Positions 52,395-61,853 of a stretch of 64,000 bases of DNA are shown here, piece after piece. The position numbers were made by a program, and so were the translations under genes. The notes beneath the pieces were generated by a model. It ran no database searches, was not told the origin of the DNA, and saw only the letters and a program-made list of their open reading frames with translations. Origin of the DNA: Flavobacterium denitrificans DSM 15936 (GTDB lineage: Bacteria; Bacteroidota; Bacteroidia; Flavobacteriales; Flavobacteriaceae); contig NZ_AUDL01000004.1 of the NCBI RefSeq assembly GCF_000425445.1, positions 717,271 through 781,270 of the forward strand. The letters are read 5' to 3'. Each line of letters begins with the position of its first letter. Within the stretch, counting starts at the first letter, position 1.

Positions 52395-53001
52395 CGATAT
52401 ACAAAACGCATGGAACAGCGAAAAGACTGATAATGTTGTTCTTCCAGATAATTTAGAAAAAATAAATTCGGCCAATACGCCTTTAGACAAGATCAAGAGA
52501 AATTTGAGAAATGATTTAATCGCGCAGACAGTGGCGGTAGTCTTAATAGGCGCTTCGCCTTATATGCATGGCTTCCCAGAAAAATGGATAGTACCATTTT
52601 ATCTGCTTTTCAGTATCTTTTTTGCCGTTTCTATTTACTATCTAATAAAGCTCTATCTGTTTTACAGAAGATTAAATAATATAACTTTGAAAACCAGAGA
52701 CAGTCTTTATGAAACTTATTTTGACATAAGACTCAATATGGAATTGTACAAAACGTTCGGCTTCGCATTAACACCATTCTTAGTTTTGTTTTTAATTGGC
52801 GTTTTATACCATAAATATTCTATGAAACCTGGAGGATTTCAATTAACGGATTTTAGTAATGGACAATTGACAAGTGTTTTTGTCATAGTTGTTTTCTGTA
52901 TTTTATTTATGGGATTGTCCGTGGAATGGACAGTGAAACGCTTTTACGGGAAGTATGCAAAAGAAATTAAAAAACTAATAGATGAATTAAGAGAAGAATA
53001 A
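52384..53001 (+). CDS. Membrane protein, possible anti-sigma partner
   Basis: This 205-residue membrane protein has a short cytoplasmic N-terminus (MDFNDIQNAWNSEKTDNVVL) and four hydrophobic helices. The first two flank PYMHGFPEKW and the last two lie in LTPFLVLFLIGVLYH and VFVIVVFCILFMGLSVEW. The C-terminus is charged (KKLIDELREE). It overlaps the sigma gene by 11 bases. Its position fits an anti-sigma factor, but I see no zinc-binding anti-sigma (ZAS) HxxxCxxC motif, so this is inference from context only. The terminator at 53007 follows. Confidence 0.7.
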   Translation: MDFNDIQNAWNSEKTDNVVLPDNLEKINSANTPLDKIKRNLRNDLIAQTVAVVLIGASPYMHGFPEKWIVPFYLLFSIFFAVSIYYLIKLYLFYRRLNNITLKTRDSLYETYFDIRLNMELYKTFGFALTPFLVLFLIGVLYHKYSMKPGGFQLTDFSNGQLTSVFVIVVFCILFMGLSVEWTVKRFYGKYAKEIKKLIDELREE

Positions 53002-53006
53002 AACAG

Positions 53007-53035
53007 AACCCATCGTAATTGATGGGTTTGTTGTT
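53007..53035 (+). terminator. Terminator after the sigma operon
   Basis: AACCCATC (53007-53014) pairs with GATGGGTT (53021-53028), with a 6-nt loop and a T-rich tail. Confidence 0.75.
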
Positions 53036-53160
53036 TTATTGGTATTTTTGTAAACAATATTACACAGAGATTCGCAAAGAAGACAGCGAACAAACACAAA
53101 GAATAAATAATTTTGTGAATCTTGGCGTCGTCTTTGAGAATCTTTGCGAAACAAAAAACT

Positions 53161-53778
53161 ATGAAAATATTTATAACAGGAATTTCAACCGATGTTGGCA
53201 AAACTGTAGCATCGACAATTGTGGTTGAGGCTTTACAAGCTGATTATTGGAAACCAGTTCAAGCTGGAGATTTGGATTTTAGCGATACGCATAAAGTAAA
53301 ATCTAAAATTTCGAATTCAAAATCGCAATTTTTTCCGAATGCTTATGAGTTAAATACGCCTGCAAGTCCGCATTTGGCAGCAGAAATTGACGGAATTCAA
53401 ATTGATTTGAAAGATATTGAAGAGCCTAAAACAGAAAACCATTTGGTTATTGAAGGCGCGGGTGGCATTTTTGTTCCGTTGAATGAAAAAGACACTATCG
53501 TCGATTTGATTCAATCTGATTATAAAATAATTGTCGTTTCCAGACATTACCTCGGAAGCATCAATCATACTTTGTTAACAATTGAAGCTATTCAAAGCAA
53601 AGGTTTTCAAGTGAGCGGAATTATCTTTAGTGGAAGCGAAAACAAACCGACTGAAAGCTTGATCCTGAATAAAACGGGAATTAAATGCATTGGAAGAATT
53701 GATGAAGAACCCTATTTCGACCAAAATGTAATTAAAGAATACGCCGATTTGTTCCGAGAAAATCTATTGAATTTATAG
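53161..53778 (+). CDS. bioD: Dethiobiotin synthetase
   Basis: From the ATG at 53161 it has 205 residues. An in-frame TTG at 53122 would lie in repeat-like text and is unlikely. The P-loop GISTDVGKTVAST matches the BioD form of the GxxxxxGKT motif, and WKPVQAGDLDF and VIEGAGGIFVPLNE are the other family signatures. It closes the ureido ring of biotin. bioA follows after 99 nt. Confidence 0.94.
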   Translation: MKIFITGISTDVGKTVASTIVVEALQADYWKPVQAGDLDFSDTHKVKSKISNSKSQFFPNAYELNTPASPHLAAEIDGIQIDLKDIEEPKTENHLVIEGAGGIFVPLNEKDTIVDLIQSDYKIIVVSRHYLGSINHTLLTIEAIQSKGFQVSGIIFSGSENKPTESLILNKTGIKCIGRIDEEPYFDQNVIKEYADLFRENLLNL

Positions 53779-53813
53779 AGCAAAGAATGTAGAATAAAGA
53801 AATTAGACTTTCC

Positions 53814-53859
53814 TATCTTTGTAGAAACTATAGAGTTTAGTCTTTTTTATATACTCTAT
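53814..53859 (+). promoter_or_regulatory. bioA -7 box and leader hairpin
   Basis: TATCTTTG (53814-53821) is a perfect TAnnTTTG match. No -33 TTG is seen. In the leader, ATAGAGT (53830-53836) and ACTCTAT (53853-53859) form an inverted repeat around a 16-nt loop that holds TCTTTTTTAT. It does not match the known BirA operator, but it lies in the right place for a regulator or an attenuation hairpin. Confidence 0.45.
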
Positions 53860-53877
53860 TATCTATGTTCGAATAAA

Positions 53878-55149
53878 ATGACTTTACAAGAAAAAGACAG
53901 TCAATACCTTTGGCATCCTTATACGCAACACAAAACTTCTCAAACGCCAATTGCGATTTCAAGAGGCGAAGGTGCATTGCTTTGGGACGAAAACAATAAA
54001 GAATACATAGATGCGATTGCATCTTGGTGGGTAAATCCGTTTGGGCACAGCAATAAATTTATTGCCGATGCGATTTACAAACAACTGACAACTTTAGAAC
54101 ATGTTTTATTTGGTGGATTTACGCATGAACCTGCCATAAAAGTGGCTGAAAAATTGATGGAAATTTTGCCAAAGAATCAGCAAAAAATCTTCTTTTCGGA
54201 TAATGGCTCGACGGCTGTTGAAGTGGCGATTAAAGTGGCTTTGCAGTATTTTTTCAATAAAAATGAAAAGCGCACAACGATAATTGCTTTTGAAAATGCT
54301 TTTCACGGCGATACTTTTGCTGCAATGGCAGCGAGCGGTATTTCGTTTTATACGCAAGCTTTTCAAGGAATGTTTATTGATGTGGTCCGAATTCCGGTTC
54401 CAGTAAAAGGGGAAGAAGAAACCAGTTTTAAAGCGCTGAAAAATGCAATTGAAAATCATAATTGCGCCGGATTTATTTTCGAACCTTTGGTGCAAGGTGC
54501 GGCCGGAATGGTAATGTATGAGCCAGAAGCATTGGCAAAACTGATTGAAATTTGCAAAGAAAATAATGTTTTGACGATTGCCGATGAAGTAATGACAGGT
54601 TTTGGCAAAACAGGAAAAACATTTGCAATGGATTATGTAAATGCTGATCCTGATATGATTTGTTTGTCGAAAGCTTTAACCGGAGGAACAATCCCGATGG
54701 CGATTACAACTTTTACGCAAGAAGTTTTTGACGCTTTTTATGATGATGATATCAATAAAGCGTTGTTTCACGGACATACTTTTACTGCAAATCCGACAGG
54801 TTGTGCGGCGGCTTTGGCAAGTATGGAATTATTAGAGACCGATGAAATGCAAGCCAACATTCAAAGAATCAATAAAAGCCATTTGGAATTTCAGAAGAAA
54901 ATTGAAAATCATCCAAAAGTTGCAACGGCTAGAACATTGGGCGTTGTTTTTGCAGTTGAGATAAAATCTAATTCAGAGGAAAGTTATTATGGTTCAATGC
55001 GTACCAGACTGTATAATTTCTTTATTGAAAACGGAGTTGTTTTAAGACCTGTTGGAAATATCGTTTACATTTTGCCGCCTTATATAATGACTGACCAACA
55101 ACTTCAGAAAGTTTATAGAACAATTGAAGAAGCGATTGAAATGGTGTAA
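53878..55149 (+). CDS. bioA: Adenosylmethionine-8-amino-7-oxononanoate aminotransferase
   Basis: This 423-residue class III PLP aminotransferase of biotin synthesis begins with HPYTQHKTSQTPIAISRGEG. It carries SWWVNPFGHSNKFI, FSDNGSTAVEVAIKVALQYF and EPLVQGAAGMVMYEPEAL, and the PLP lysine lies in CLSKALTGGTIPMA. The WHPYTQ start and SWWVNPFGHS are typical of BioA. It lies between bioD and a ketoacyl synthase gene. Confidence 0.95.
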   Translation: MTLQEKDSQYLWHPYTQHKTSQTPIAISRGEGALLWDENNKEYIDAIASWWVNPFGHSNKFIADAIYKQLTTLEHVLFGGFTHEPAIKVAEKLMEILPKNQQKIFFSDNGSTAVEVAIKVALQYFFNKNEKRTTIIAFENAFHGDTFAAMAASGISFYTQAFQGMFIDVVRIPVPVKGEEETSFKALKNAIENHNCAGFIFEPLVQGAAGMVMYEPEALAKLIEICKENNVLTIADEVMTGFGKTGKTFAMDYVNADPDMICLSKALTGGTIPMAITTFTQEVFDAFYDDDINKALFHGHTFTANPTGCAAALASMELLETDEMQANIQRINKSHLEFQKKIENHPKVATARTLGVVFAVEIKSNSEESYYGSMRTRLYNFFIENGVVLRPVGNIVYILPPYIMTDQQLQKVYRTIEEAIEMV

Positions 55150-55159
55150 TTTTTTTTCA

Positions 55160-55220
55160 CATATAAGTGATATAAGCTCATTTAATAAAACCACTTAAAT
55201 TTACTTATATCACTTATATG
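55160..55220. repeat. 17-bp inverted repeat
   Basis: CATATAAGTGATATAAG (55160-55176) and its exact complement CTTATATCACTTATATG (55204-55220) enclose 27 nt. It lies just after the bioA stop. Confidence 0.88.
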
Positions 55221-55266
55221 GTTTAATTTTGCACTCAAACTGAACGAGCTTTGCGTAAACTTTTGC

Positions 55267-55284
55267 TCCCGATAGCTATCGGGA
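55267..55284. repeat. 18-bp perfect palindrome
   Basis: TCCCGATAGCTATCGGGA is a perfect palindrome in the leader before the ketoacyl synthase gene. A related but degenerate CCCGAGCGATAGCG occurs near 3665. It could be a dispersed repeat or a binding site. Confidence 0.8.
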
Positions 55285-55321
55285 TTGCGGTTAATAATGC
55301 ATCACGCATAAAAACATTATT

Positions 55322-56491
55322 TTGAAAACAAATAAAATCTCCATAACTGCTTTTTCATCAATTTCTCCTTTAGGAAATAATGCTGATGAAGTTTGGGCAA
55401 ATTATCTAAATAATAATCATTGTTTTTCAAAGCAATTTTTAGATCAACAGGAAACTTCGATAGCACCACTTAGTGAAAAATCTAAACAAATTGTTGCTGA
55501 GATAAGAGAATCGGATCCAAAATATAAGTTTTTGGATGATTCTGTTTTGTTTGCTTTAGCCGCTTCTCGAAAAGCAATTCAGGAGGCAGGTTGGAATTCT
55601 AAAGATGTTTTTGGAATAAATATAGGGTCTTCCAGAGGAGCGACAGATTTATTTGAAAAACATTACAAAGAATATATAGATACAGGAAAAGCACAGACTT
55701 TAGCCTCTCCAACAACAACTTTAGGGAATATTTCATCTTGGATTGCTCATGATTTGCAGAGTATTGGTCCGGAAATTTCGCATTCTATAACCTGTTCAAC
55801 GGCACTTCATGCTTTGCTGAATGGCGTTGCATGGTTAAAATCTGGAATGGCAGATAAGTTTTTGGTAGGTGGAAGTGAAGCGCCATTGACCGACTTTACA
55901 ATTGCTCAAATGAGAGCTTTAAAGATTTATTCGCGTATTGATCAAGATCAGGAAGCTTGGCCAAATCTGGCTTTTGATTTTGAAAAAACACAAAACACTA
56001 TGATCTTGGGCGAGGGCGCTGCGGTGTGCTGTTTAGAAGCCGGAGAAAAGGATAATGCCGTTGCTTATGTAACTGGAGTCGGTTACGCAACCGAAGTTTT
56101 GGAGCATAATATTTCGATTTCTGCAGAAGCAACTTGTTTTCAAAAGTCGATGAAAATGGCTTTGGAAAATGAAGATGTTGAAAACATTGATGCAATCGTA
56201 ATGCATGCACCGGGAACGATAAAAGGAGATTTGACAGAACTTCGTGCGATTGAAAAAGTATTTGGAAGTAAATTGCCTTTATTGACCACAAATAAATGGA
56301 AAATCGGACATACGTTTGGTGCTTCTGGAATTTTGAGTTTAGAATTGGCTCTTTTGATAATGCAACACGATACTTTTATTGGAGTTCCATTTGGAGAGAA
56401 ACAAACTCAAAACAAACCAATCAAAAAAGTATTGATAAATGCAGTTGGTTTTGGAGGAAATGCAGTTAGTGTTTTGATTGAAAAAAGATAA
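55322..56491 (+). CDS. Beta-ketoacyl synthase in the biotin locus
   Basis: The 389 residues have the thiolase-fold ketoacyl-ACP synthase pattern. Cys158 is in ITCSTALHALLNG. The first His lies in VMHAPGTIKGDLTELRAIE, and the second is in WKIGHTFGASGILSLELAL. The start is TTG at 55322, since no nearby ATG fits. It follows bioA and precedes a terminator, so it belongs to the biotin locus. A role in forming the pimeloyl precursor is likely. It is not FabF, FabB or BioZ by any feature I can name. Confidence 0.85.
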   Translation: MKTNKISITAFSSISPLGNNADEVWANYLNNNHCFSKQFLDQQETSIAPLSEKSKQIVAEIRESDPKYKFLDDSVLFALAASRKAIQEAGWNSKDVFGINIGSSRGATDLFEKHYKEYIDTGKAQTLASPTTTLGNISSWIAHDLQSIGPEISHSITCSTALHALLNGVAWLKSGMADKFLVGGSEAPLTDFTIAQMRALKIYSRIDQDQEAWPNLAFDFEKTQNTMILGEGAAVCCLEAGEKDNAVAYVTGVGYATEVLEHNISISAEATCFQKSMKMALENEDVENIDAIVMHAPGTIKGDLTELRAIEKVFGSKLPLLTTNKWKIGHTFGASGILSLELALLIMQHDTFIGVPFGEKQTQNKPIKKVLINAVGFGGNAVSVLIEKR

Positions 56492-56510
56492 TAACGTTTT
56501 TTACAAATAA

Positions 56511-56541
56511 AAAAATCCAGTCTGAAATAGACTGGATTTTT
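56511..56541 (+). terminator. Terminator between KAS and the adhesin
   Basis: AAAAATCCAGTCT (56511-56523) pairs with AGACTGGATTTTT (56529-56541), with a 5-nt loop. It lies between convergent genes and can serve both. Confidence 0.88.
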
Positions 56542-56560
56542 TATTGATTACTATTTTGAT

Positions 56561-59500
56561 CTATTGAAAAATGATCTTTTTAGAAACTGAGAAATCATTC
56601 TCTAAAGTCACTTTTACAATTAAAACTTGATTGCTTGATTGTAAATTTGAAATCTGCATTTCATTAGAATTTATTTTTGTTTTGTTGTACAGAAGTCTTC
56701 CTGAAATATCATAAACATTTACTTCTTTTAAGTTTTCTTGTGAAGACAATACTTTAATTGTTTTGTCTTTTATCGAAACCAACACTCCATTTTCAACATT
56801 CTCAAAATCTCCAGTTCCTAAAGATTTATTGCTATAACGAAGAACAAGGCGATCTGTAAAAGTTCCTATTTCTGTTGTGAAAGTATATTTGCCGGCTTTT
56901 AAATCATGGATTTTTCCAGTCTTTTTATCCTCAATATACATTGCCTGAGTCTTCATATCCCCATCAGCATGATCGATCGAAATGGTGAAGTCTCCCGCAA
57001 TTGTGCTGCGGTAGCCCAATGGAACTTGATCAGCGTCTGTAAACGGCAAGCCACGTCCTTGGACAACTAATTTGTGATTGTCATTAATACTGTAGAAATC
57101 AATGAATTTATTTCCGTCAAAAGTCTTTCCATCATACAATCTGTCGTAGCTGTTAGTTGCGCCTTCAACATAAGCAACCAGTAATTGCTTGAAAGCGCCA
57201 CCAGCATTTGTCATGTTCAGCCAAACACGGTGTTTTTCGATCGCTGCAGTTTTTGAGGCCTTTCCAGGCTTGAAGAACTGTCCGTTTGTATTGTTGCCAT
57301 GAATGTCTTTGGTGCTTCGCATTGAATTGGTAAAAGTTGCGCTTCCTTGAGCATAAGCCTTCACGAAGAAAGCCTGGCCTGAAGCAACCTGACCATTTGG
57401 TACATTACTGTTTGGCAATTGATCCGAAGGAAGATCTGGGTCATTAAGTTCTGGATCGTCTTCTGATGGAGCCGCATATGTGCCGGCACCCCCGCTCAAA
57501 GTGTAAGTCGCGTAATCATCAGTCTCGTATTCATAGGCGCCGCCTAGGACTACTGGGGTATTATGCGTCCAGAAATACAATGCTCCCTCTATTATTGCAC
57601 TGTTGGCCGTGATAAAGTCATCAGCATCTAACGCAGATGGATAAGGGTTCCCTAATAAGTAAGGTTGTCCGGCAGTCATTGGTTCGCCTGAAAAAGTTCC
57701 ATTTTGGGGAGTTCCAATAAAAATGCCTGTAAAGTCGCTTTTTGCCGTATTTGAAAACGTTTCAGGTCCGCGGACAATGTATCCTTTTGCGGGAGCCATA
57801 ACCGTAGTTCTTGGAGTGAATACCCATTTCGTGCCATCGTAAGCATATAATTTTGAAGTACTAGTCAATGGAGAAAGGGCAGCCAAGGTCTGATTTTTGA
57901 CTGGCGTTGACCAATACACATAATCGGCTTGGCGGATTTTGCCCGCATTGCGTTTATAAATGATATTTCCGCTATTCAAAGTATTGCTAGTATTTTTTTG
58001 GATTAAGTTTGAACTGTCTTCAAAAGTTAAAGAACCTCCATTTACAATTAATGCATTGGTAATGGTTAATGTTTTACCACTTTGAATTATAATATTACCA
58101 GAATTTACAGTACAACTACAACCATATACGTCGTTAGTGGCGATATAGTTACCTTCGAAAATAATATTTTTAAGATTTGTTGGGTCACTACTTGGATCTC
58201 CATTGTCCCAACCACCGGAAGTATATTTAGTCGAAGGTACGGCTAATGGAGTTATCGCGGTACTTGTATTTGATGTACAAGAAACGCTAGCCACACTGTA
58301 AGCGTATGCGGTACCGCCTATTAAGCCGGTATCAGTGTAGTCAGATTCTGCACCTGTACCAGTTGCCACCTGAACAGAATTACGATATAAAGTCCATGAG
58401 CTTGATGGTAAGCCTGTTATACGAATGCTTGCAGTTGGGTTTGCACATGTTGGTGATGAAATTAAAGTAGCTGTAGGAGTTGCAGGAAGTGCATTCACTG
58501 TGATTGTTCCTGTTGCTTGACCCGAAATTGTGCAGCCAGAGGCAGTTAAAGGAATTGAATAATTGTAAGTTCCTTGAACAGCAGGTGTGCCACTTATAGT
58601 TAATGTTTTAGTCGTTCCGTCATAACTAACCGTCAATCCAGATGGCAGGTTAAAAGAACCTGTACCAATACCGTCAAAACCTTTTAAAGTATGAGTTACA
58701 GGAGTTATTTGGCTGTTAACGCAGAAGGACGAACTTTGAGGCGCAGAAACACTAAATTCGTTTACTGTTGTTGTCGAACTAGCTACCGGATTGTTAGAAC
58801 AAGCATTAGAATAGGTTACTGTAACCGTTTTTGAGCCAGCTGTCAACCATTTTAAAGTTACAGAATTATCAGATGTTGCAAGACCTCCCGAAGTTATTGA
58901 ATAGTCGGTTCCTAAAGTGCCTGGAACTGTCCATATATAATCACGTTGCCCTGATTGTGTAGTGTAAGTTACATCAGTATTTGGGCAACTTGTCGCTGAG
59001 GGCGAAACTGTAAAGGTTGGTCTTATGTCGATATCGATTCTTGTTTGAATTGCTGTTTCTTCAGGACAGTTTCCATTTTTTATTACCACCCTATACGTTC
59101 TAAGCGCGGCTAATTTTGGAGGTTGATAGGTGTTCAAGGTATGTGAGATGTCCTGCCAGCTAGTAGGAGATTCTAACGGATCATCACTATATTGCCATTT
59201 TAGGATAGTGCCACTATAAGTGCTCATATATAATTCTGGGCTGTCTTCTCCAAGACAAATGTGTTTTCCGCCATGTACTTGCCCTCTGTTTGGAACCGAT
59301 ACAATAATTGTTCCCGTTGCTGTTACGTTTCCACATCCGTTTGATAATGTTACCGTGTAATTAAATGTGCCATTAGTAGTAGTAGTTGGTGTTCCAGATA
59401 TTGTTACTGTATTTGAAGCCCAGCTCCCTGTAACGCCTGTAGGCAATCCAGTTACTGTTGCTCCTGTTGCTCCTGTTGTAGAGTATGTTATGTTTGATAT

Positions 59501-61831
59501 CGCGATATCTTTGCAAACGCTTTGTGCATTTGTTCCTGGTGCAGAGGTTAAGGTTATTGTGTTGGTTGGGTTTACTGTAATTGTTCCAGTAGCACTTACT
59601 GCATTTGCACAGCCGGTCAAAGGAATGTTATAAGTAAAAGTCCCCGTTGCGGATGGGGTTCCGCTGATTGTTATGGTATTTGCATTCCATGATGCAGTAA
59701 CTCCTGCAGGTAGACCTGTAATACCAGCGCTGTTTATTCCCGTTGCATTTATTGTCGTATGAGTTATGGCTGGTGATATAGCAGTGCCGACACATAGTGT
59801 AGGAGTAGATGATGCAGTTCTAGCTATATTTCCAGCATTTACTATTACTTCATTTGAAGTTACCAGACAACCTCCATTTGATGATGTACATACAACATAC
59901 CATGTTCCTGCTGTTAAATCAGAAAGAGTTGGTAGATACGTATTTCCTGTAGCACCTGAAATTGGAGTTATTGTACCTCCTGATACGGATCGTTTACCCC
60001 ATTGTCTTGAGGTTATTGTGCTTCCTGATTCAGTAACAGTTAAGACGTTTCCTGTCGTGCAAAAGTTTTGTGTAGCTGCCGGTGCTATTGAAACTGTAGC
60101 TATTTGGGAAGAAACGGTTACAGTTACAGGAAAATTTGCACTGGTACAGCTTGGTGTATATGTAATCAATTTAACATAAGCATTATAAGTTCCAGGAGCT
60201 ACACTATAAGGAACTCTTACCACTATAGCACCAGATGGTAAAGATCCATTTTGAGAAGCATCAAAGCCTGCTGAAACAGCTGCAGCATCAAAAACTAATG
60301 AATAATCAACAGGGTTTCCTGTAGTTGCAGAGTAAGGCAGTGGTATAGTTGTACTATTTCTACAAACAAATATATTAGTAGCAGGAAATGTAATGCTAAG
60401 TTCGGGATTTACAACTACAGATAAAACAGATGTATAAGTGGTGCTACAGTTTATATCCCCAACCAACACCCTGTATTGCCATGTTCCTCCGGAACTTGGA
60501 GTTTCAGTTAAATTATTTGTTTTTGAATTTGAAATTACAATCCAAGTACTCGAAGTACTTAATTTTTTTTCCCATTGTACTACATTGCCTGCATTACCAA
60601 GTAAGTTTAGTGTAAATGAAGTATTGTAACATACAGGTGCCTGATAGGCTATATAGCCAGATTGTAGAGAAGGAGGTGTTTGCAAAGTTGCTGTATTGCC
60701 ACTTGAAATTGTATTGCTACAGGAGTTGCCACTTGAGCCGCTTGCCAAATTGGTAATTGTTATCGTGCTAGAGTTAGCTGTGATTAAATCTGTAGTTGTA
60801 AAAGTTCCATTTCCAGCTGTACTAACAGTCATTGTTGCTGTTTTAGCTGTTGTGGGAGGATTAGCTGTATTGTAGGTTACAGTGTAGGTTCCAGTAGGTA
60901 AACCAGATGCCGTTGCATTTAAGGTAACAATAGAGGGGCTTGAAGAATTACATTGTACCGCAGTTACTGAAGTAAGGCTAAAAGCTTGACTAACTGACAC
61001 ATTAATTGTGCTTGTACTTGTATATACATCACCTCCATAGTAGGTTGTACAAGTTAAGATGGCCGTATAGCTGCCTGTCTGAGTTGCGGTCAAATTATAA
61101 TTTTGTGAATTACTTGCAGTTGTAGCGCCATCGGGGGCTATTACGCTCCAAGAGTAATTTACGCCATTTGTTGAACTTGATGAAGTTGTTTTTCCTGCTG
61201 ATCCTGAGTAAGAGCCAGTTAGGTTAATCGTCCCATTTTGACAAACTGGTGTATTTGAATTTGCAATTGCACTTATTGTTCCGCCGCCACTATTAAAAGC
61301 ATCAAAATCATATACTGCACCGCCACCATTTCCTGCACAAGCAGCAATTTTAGTAGTACCGATATAAATAGCGACATTGTTTGAACATTTAGATTTATCA
61401 ACTTTTCCTGGAGAATTAACTTTTACGGACGTACCAGAAGGCAGGTGTATATTACTATTATTGTCTGCAAAAGAAAGTAAGCCGTTAATTGTTACTTGAG
61501 TTACTGAGTTAAGGGTTACCGTGTTTGATACAATAAGGTTTCCGTTGATTGTCAGTGTTTTTGCATTAATAATTCCAGCACTAGTTATAGTTGCGCTACT
61601 AGCTATTACAACATCATCAGTTGCTCCTGGAACTACTCCACCAACCCATGAACTACCATCGCTCCAATTTCCTCCCGTGCTTGTAGAAGTTATGGTGCCT
61701 GCGACAATGGAAATTTTATCGGAATAGTAATTGGCTCTAAGTGTCGTGATTTTGAGCGCTGTTGTATTTTTTCCAAAAGAAAAAAAAGAAAAACTAAAAA
61801 ATAAAAAACTTAAAAGTAATTTTCTAATCAT
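56561..61831 (-). CDS. Giant T9SS-secreted adhesin-like protein
   Basis: The 1756 residues begin with a signal peptide (MIRKLLLSFLFFSFSFFSFG). Residues ~50-145 look like a beta-helix or G8-like segment (GGNWSDGSSWVGGVVPGATD). A long series of Ig-like or bacterial adhesin-type repeats follows, many ending in SGTPTATGTITVN-like text (for example TVTISGTPTTTTNGTFNYTV). The C-terminal ~70 residues form a type A T9SS sorting domain (EVNVYDISGRLLYNKTKI). It is probably exported and attached to the cell surface or released. Long open frames on the opposite strand are shadows. Confidence 0.93.
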   Translation of the reverse strand: MIRKLLLSFLFFSFSFFSFGKNTTALKITTLRANYYSDKISIVAGTITSTSTGGNWSDGSSWVGGVVPGATDDVVIASSATITSAGIINAKTLTINGNLIVSNTVTLNSVTQVTINGLLSFADNNSNIHLPSGTSVKVNSPGKVDKSKCSNNVAIYIGTTKIAACAGNGGGAVYDFDAFNSGGGTISAIANSNTPVCQNGTINLTGSYSGSAGKTTSSSSTNGVNYSWSVIAPDGATTASNSQNYNLTATQTGSYTAILTCTTYYGGDVYTSTSTINVSVSQAFSLTSVTAVQCNSSSPSIVTLNATASGLPTGTYTVTYNTANPPTTAKTATMTVSTAGNGTFTTTDLITANSSTITITNLASGSSGNSCSNTISSGNTATLQTPPSLQSGYIAYQAPVCYNTSFTLNLLGNAGNVVQWEKKLSTSSTWIVISNSKTNNLTETPSSGGTWQYRVLVGDINCSTTYTSVLSVVVNPELSITFPATNIFVCRNSTTIPLPYSATTGNPVDYSLVFDAAAVSAGFDASQNGSLPSGAIVVRVPYSVAPGTYNAYVKLITYTPSCTSANFPVTVTVSSQIATVSIAPAATQNFCTTGNVLTVTESGSTITSRQWGKRSVSGGTITPISGATGNTYLPTLSDLTAGTWYVVCTSSNGGCLVTSNEVIVNAGNIARTASSTPTLCVGTAISPAITHTTINATGINSAGITGLPAGVTASWNANTITISGTPSATGTFTYNIPLTGCANAVSATGTITVNPTNTITLTSAPGTNAQSVCKDIAISNITYSTTGATGATVTGLPTGVTGSWASNTVTISGTPTTTTNGTFNYTVTLSNGCGNVTATGTIIVSVPNRGQVHGGKHICLGEDSPELYMSTYSGTILKWQYSDDPLESPTSWQDISHTLNTYQPPKLAALRTYRVVIKNGNCPEETAIQTRIDIDIRPTFTVSPSATSCPNTDVTYTTQSGQRDYIWTVPGTLGTDYSITSGGLATSDNSVTLKWLTAGSKTVTVTYSNACSNNPVASSTTTVNEFSVSAPQSSSFCVNSQITPVTHTLKGFDGIGTGSFNLPSGLTVSYDGTTKTLTISGTPAVQGTYNYSIPLTASGCTISGQATGTITVNALPATPTATLISSPTCANPTASIRITGLPSSSWTLYRNSVQVATGTGAESDYTDTGLIGGTAYAYSVASVSCTSNTSTAITPLAVPSTKYTSGGWDNGDPSSDPTNLKNIIFEGNYIATNDVYGCSCTVNSGNIIIQSGKTLTITNALIVNGGSLTFEDSSNLIQKNTSNTLNSGNIIYKRNAGKIRQADYVYWSTPVKNQTLAALSPLTSTSKLYAYDGTKWVFTPRTTVMAPAKGYIVRGPETFSNTAKSDFTGIFIGTPQNGTFSGEPMTAGQPYLLGNPYPSALDADDFITANSAIIEGALYFWTHNTPVVLGGAYEYETDDYATYTLSGGAGTYAAPSEDDPELNDPDLPSDQLPNSNVPNGQVASGQAFFVKAYAQGSATFTNSMRSTKDIHGNNTNGQFFKPGKASKTAAIEKHRVWLNMTNAGGAFKQLLVAYVEGATNSYDRLYDGKTFDGNKFIDFYSINDNHKLVVQGRGLPFTDADQVPLGYRSTIAGDFTISIDHADGDMKTQAMYIEDKKTGKIHDLKAGKYTFTTEIGTFTDRLVLRYSNKSLGTGDFENVENGVLVSIKDKTIKVLSSQENLKEVNVYDISGRLLYNKTKINSNEMQISNLQSSNQVLIVKVTLENDFSVSKKIIFQ

Positions 61832-61837
61832 ATAAAT

Positions 61838-61853
61838 CGTGGCATTTAAATTT
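61838..61853 (-). promoter_or_regulatory. Leader motif before the adhesin start
   Basis: On the minus strand the leader reads AAATTTAAATGCCACG, six bases before the ATG. The second secreted-protein gene has AAATCTAAATACCACG three bases before its ATG (63044-63059), 14 of 16 identical. Confidence 0.6.

Noticed and set aside
53830..53859. BirA operator in the bioA leader
   Set aside because: The inverted repeat does not match the known BirA half-site and has no second site. I kept it only as an unassigned hairpin.
59367..60629. Long open frames on the plus strand within the T9SS adhesin gene
   Set aside because: They are antisense shadows of a Thr/Val/Gly-rich coding sequence, lack family motifs and start sites, and the minus-strand gene is clear.
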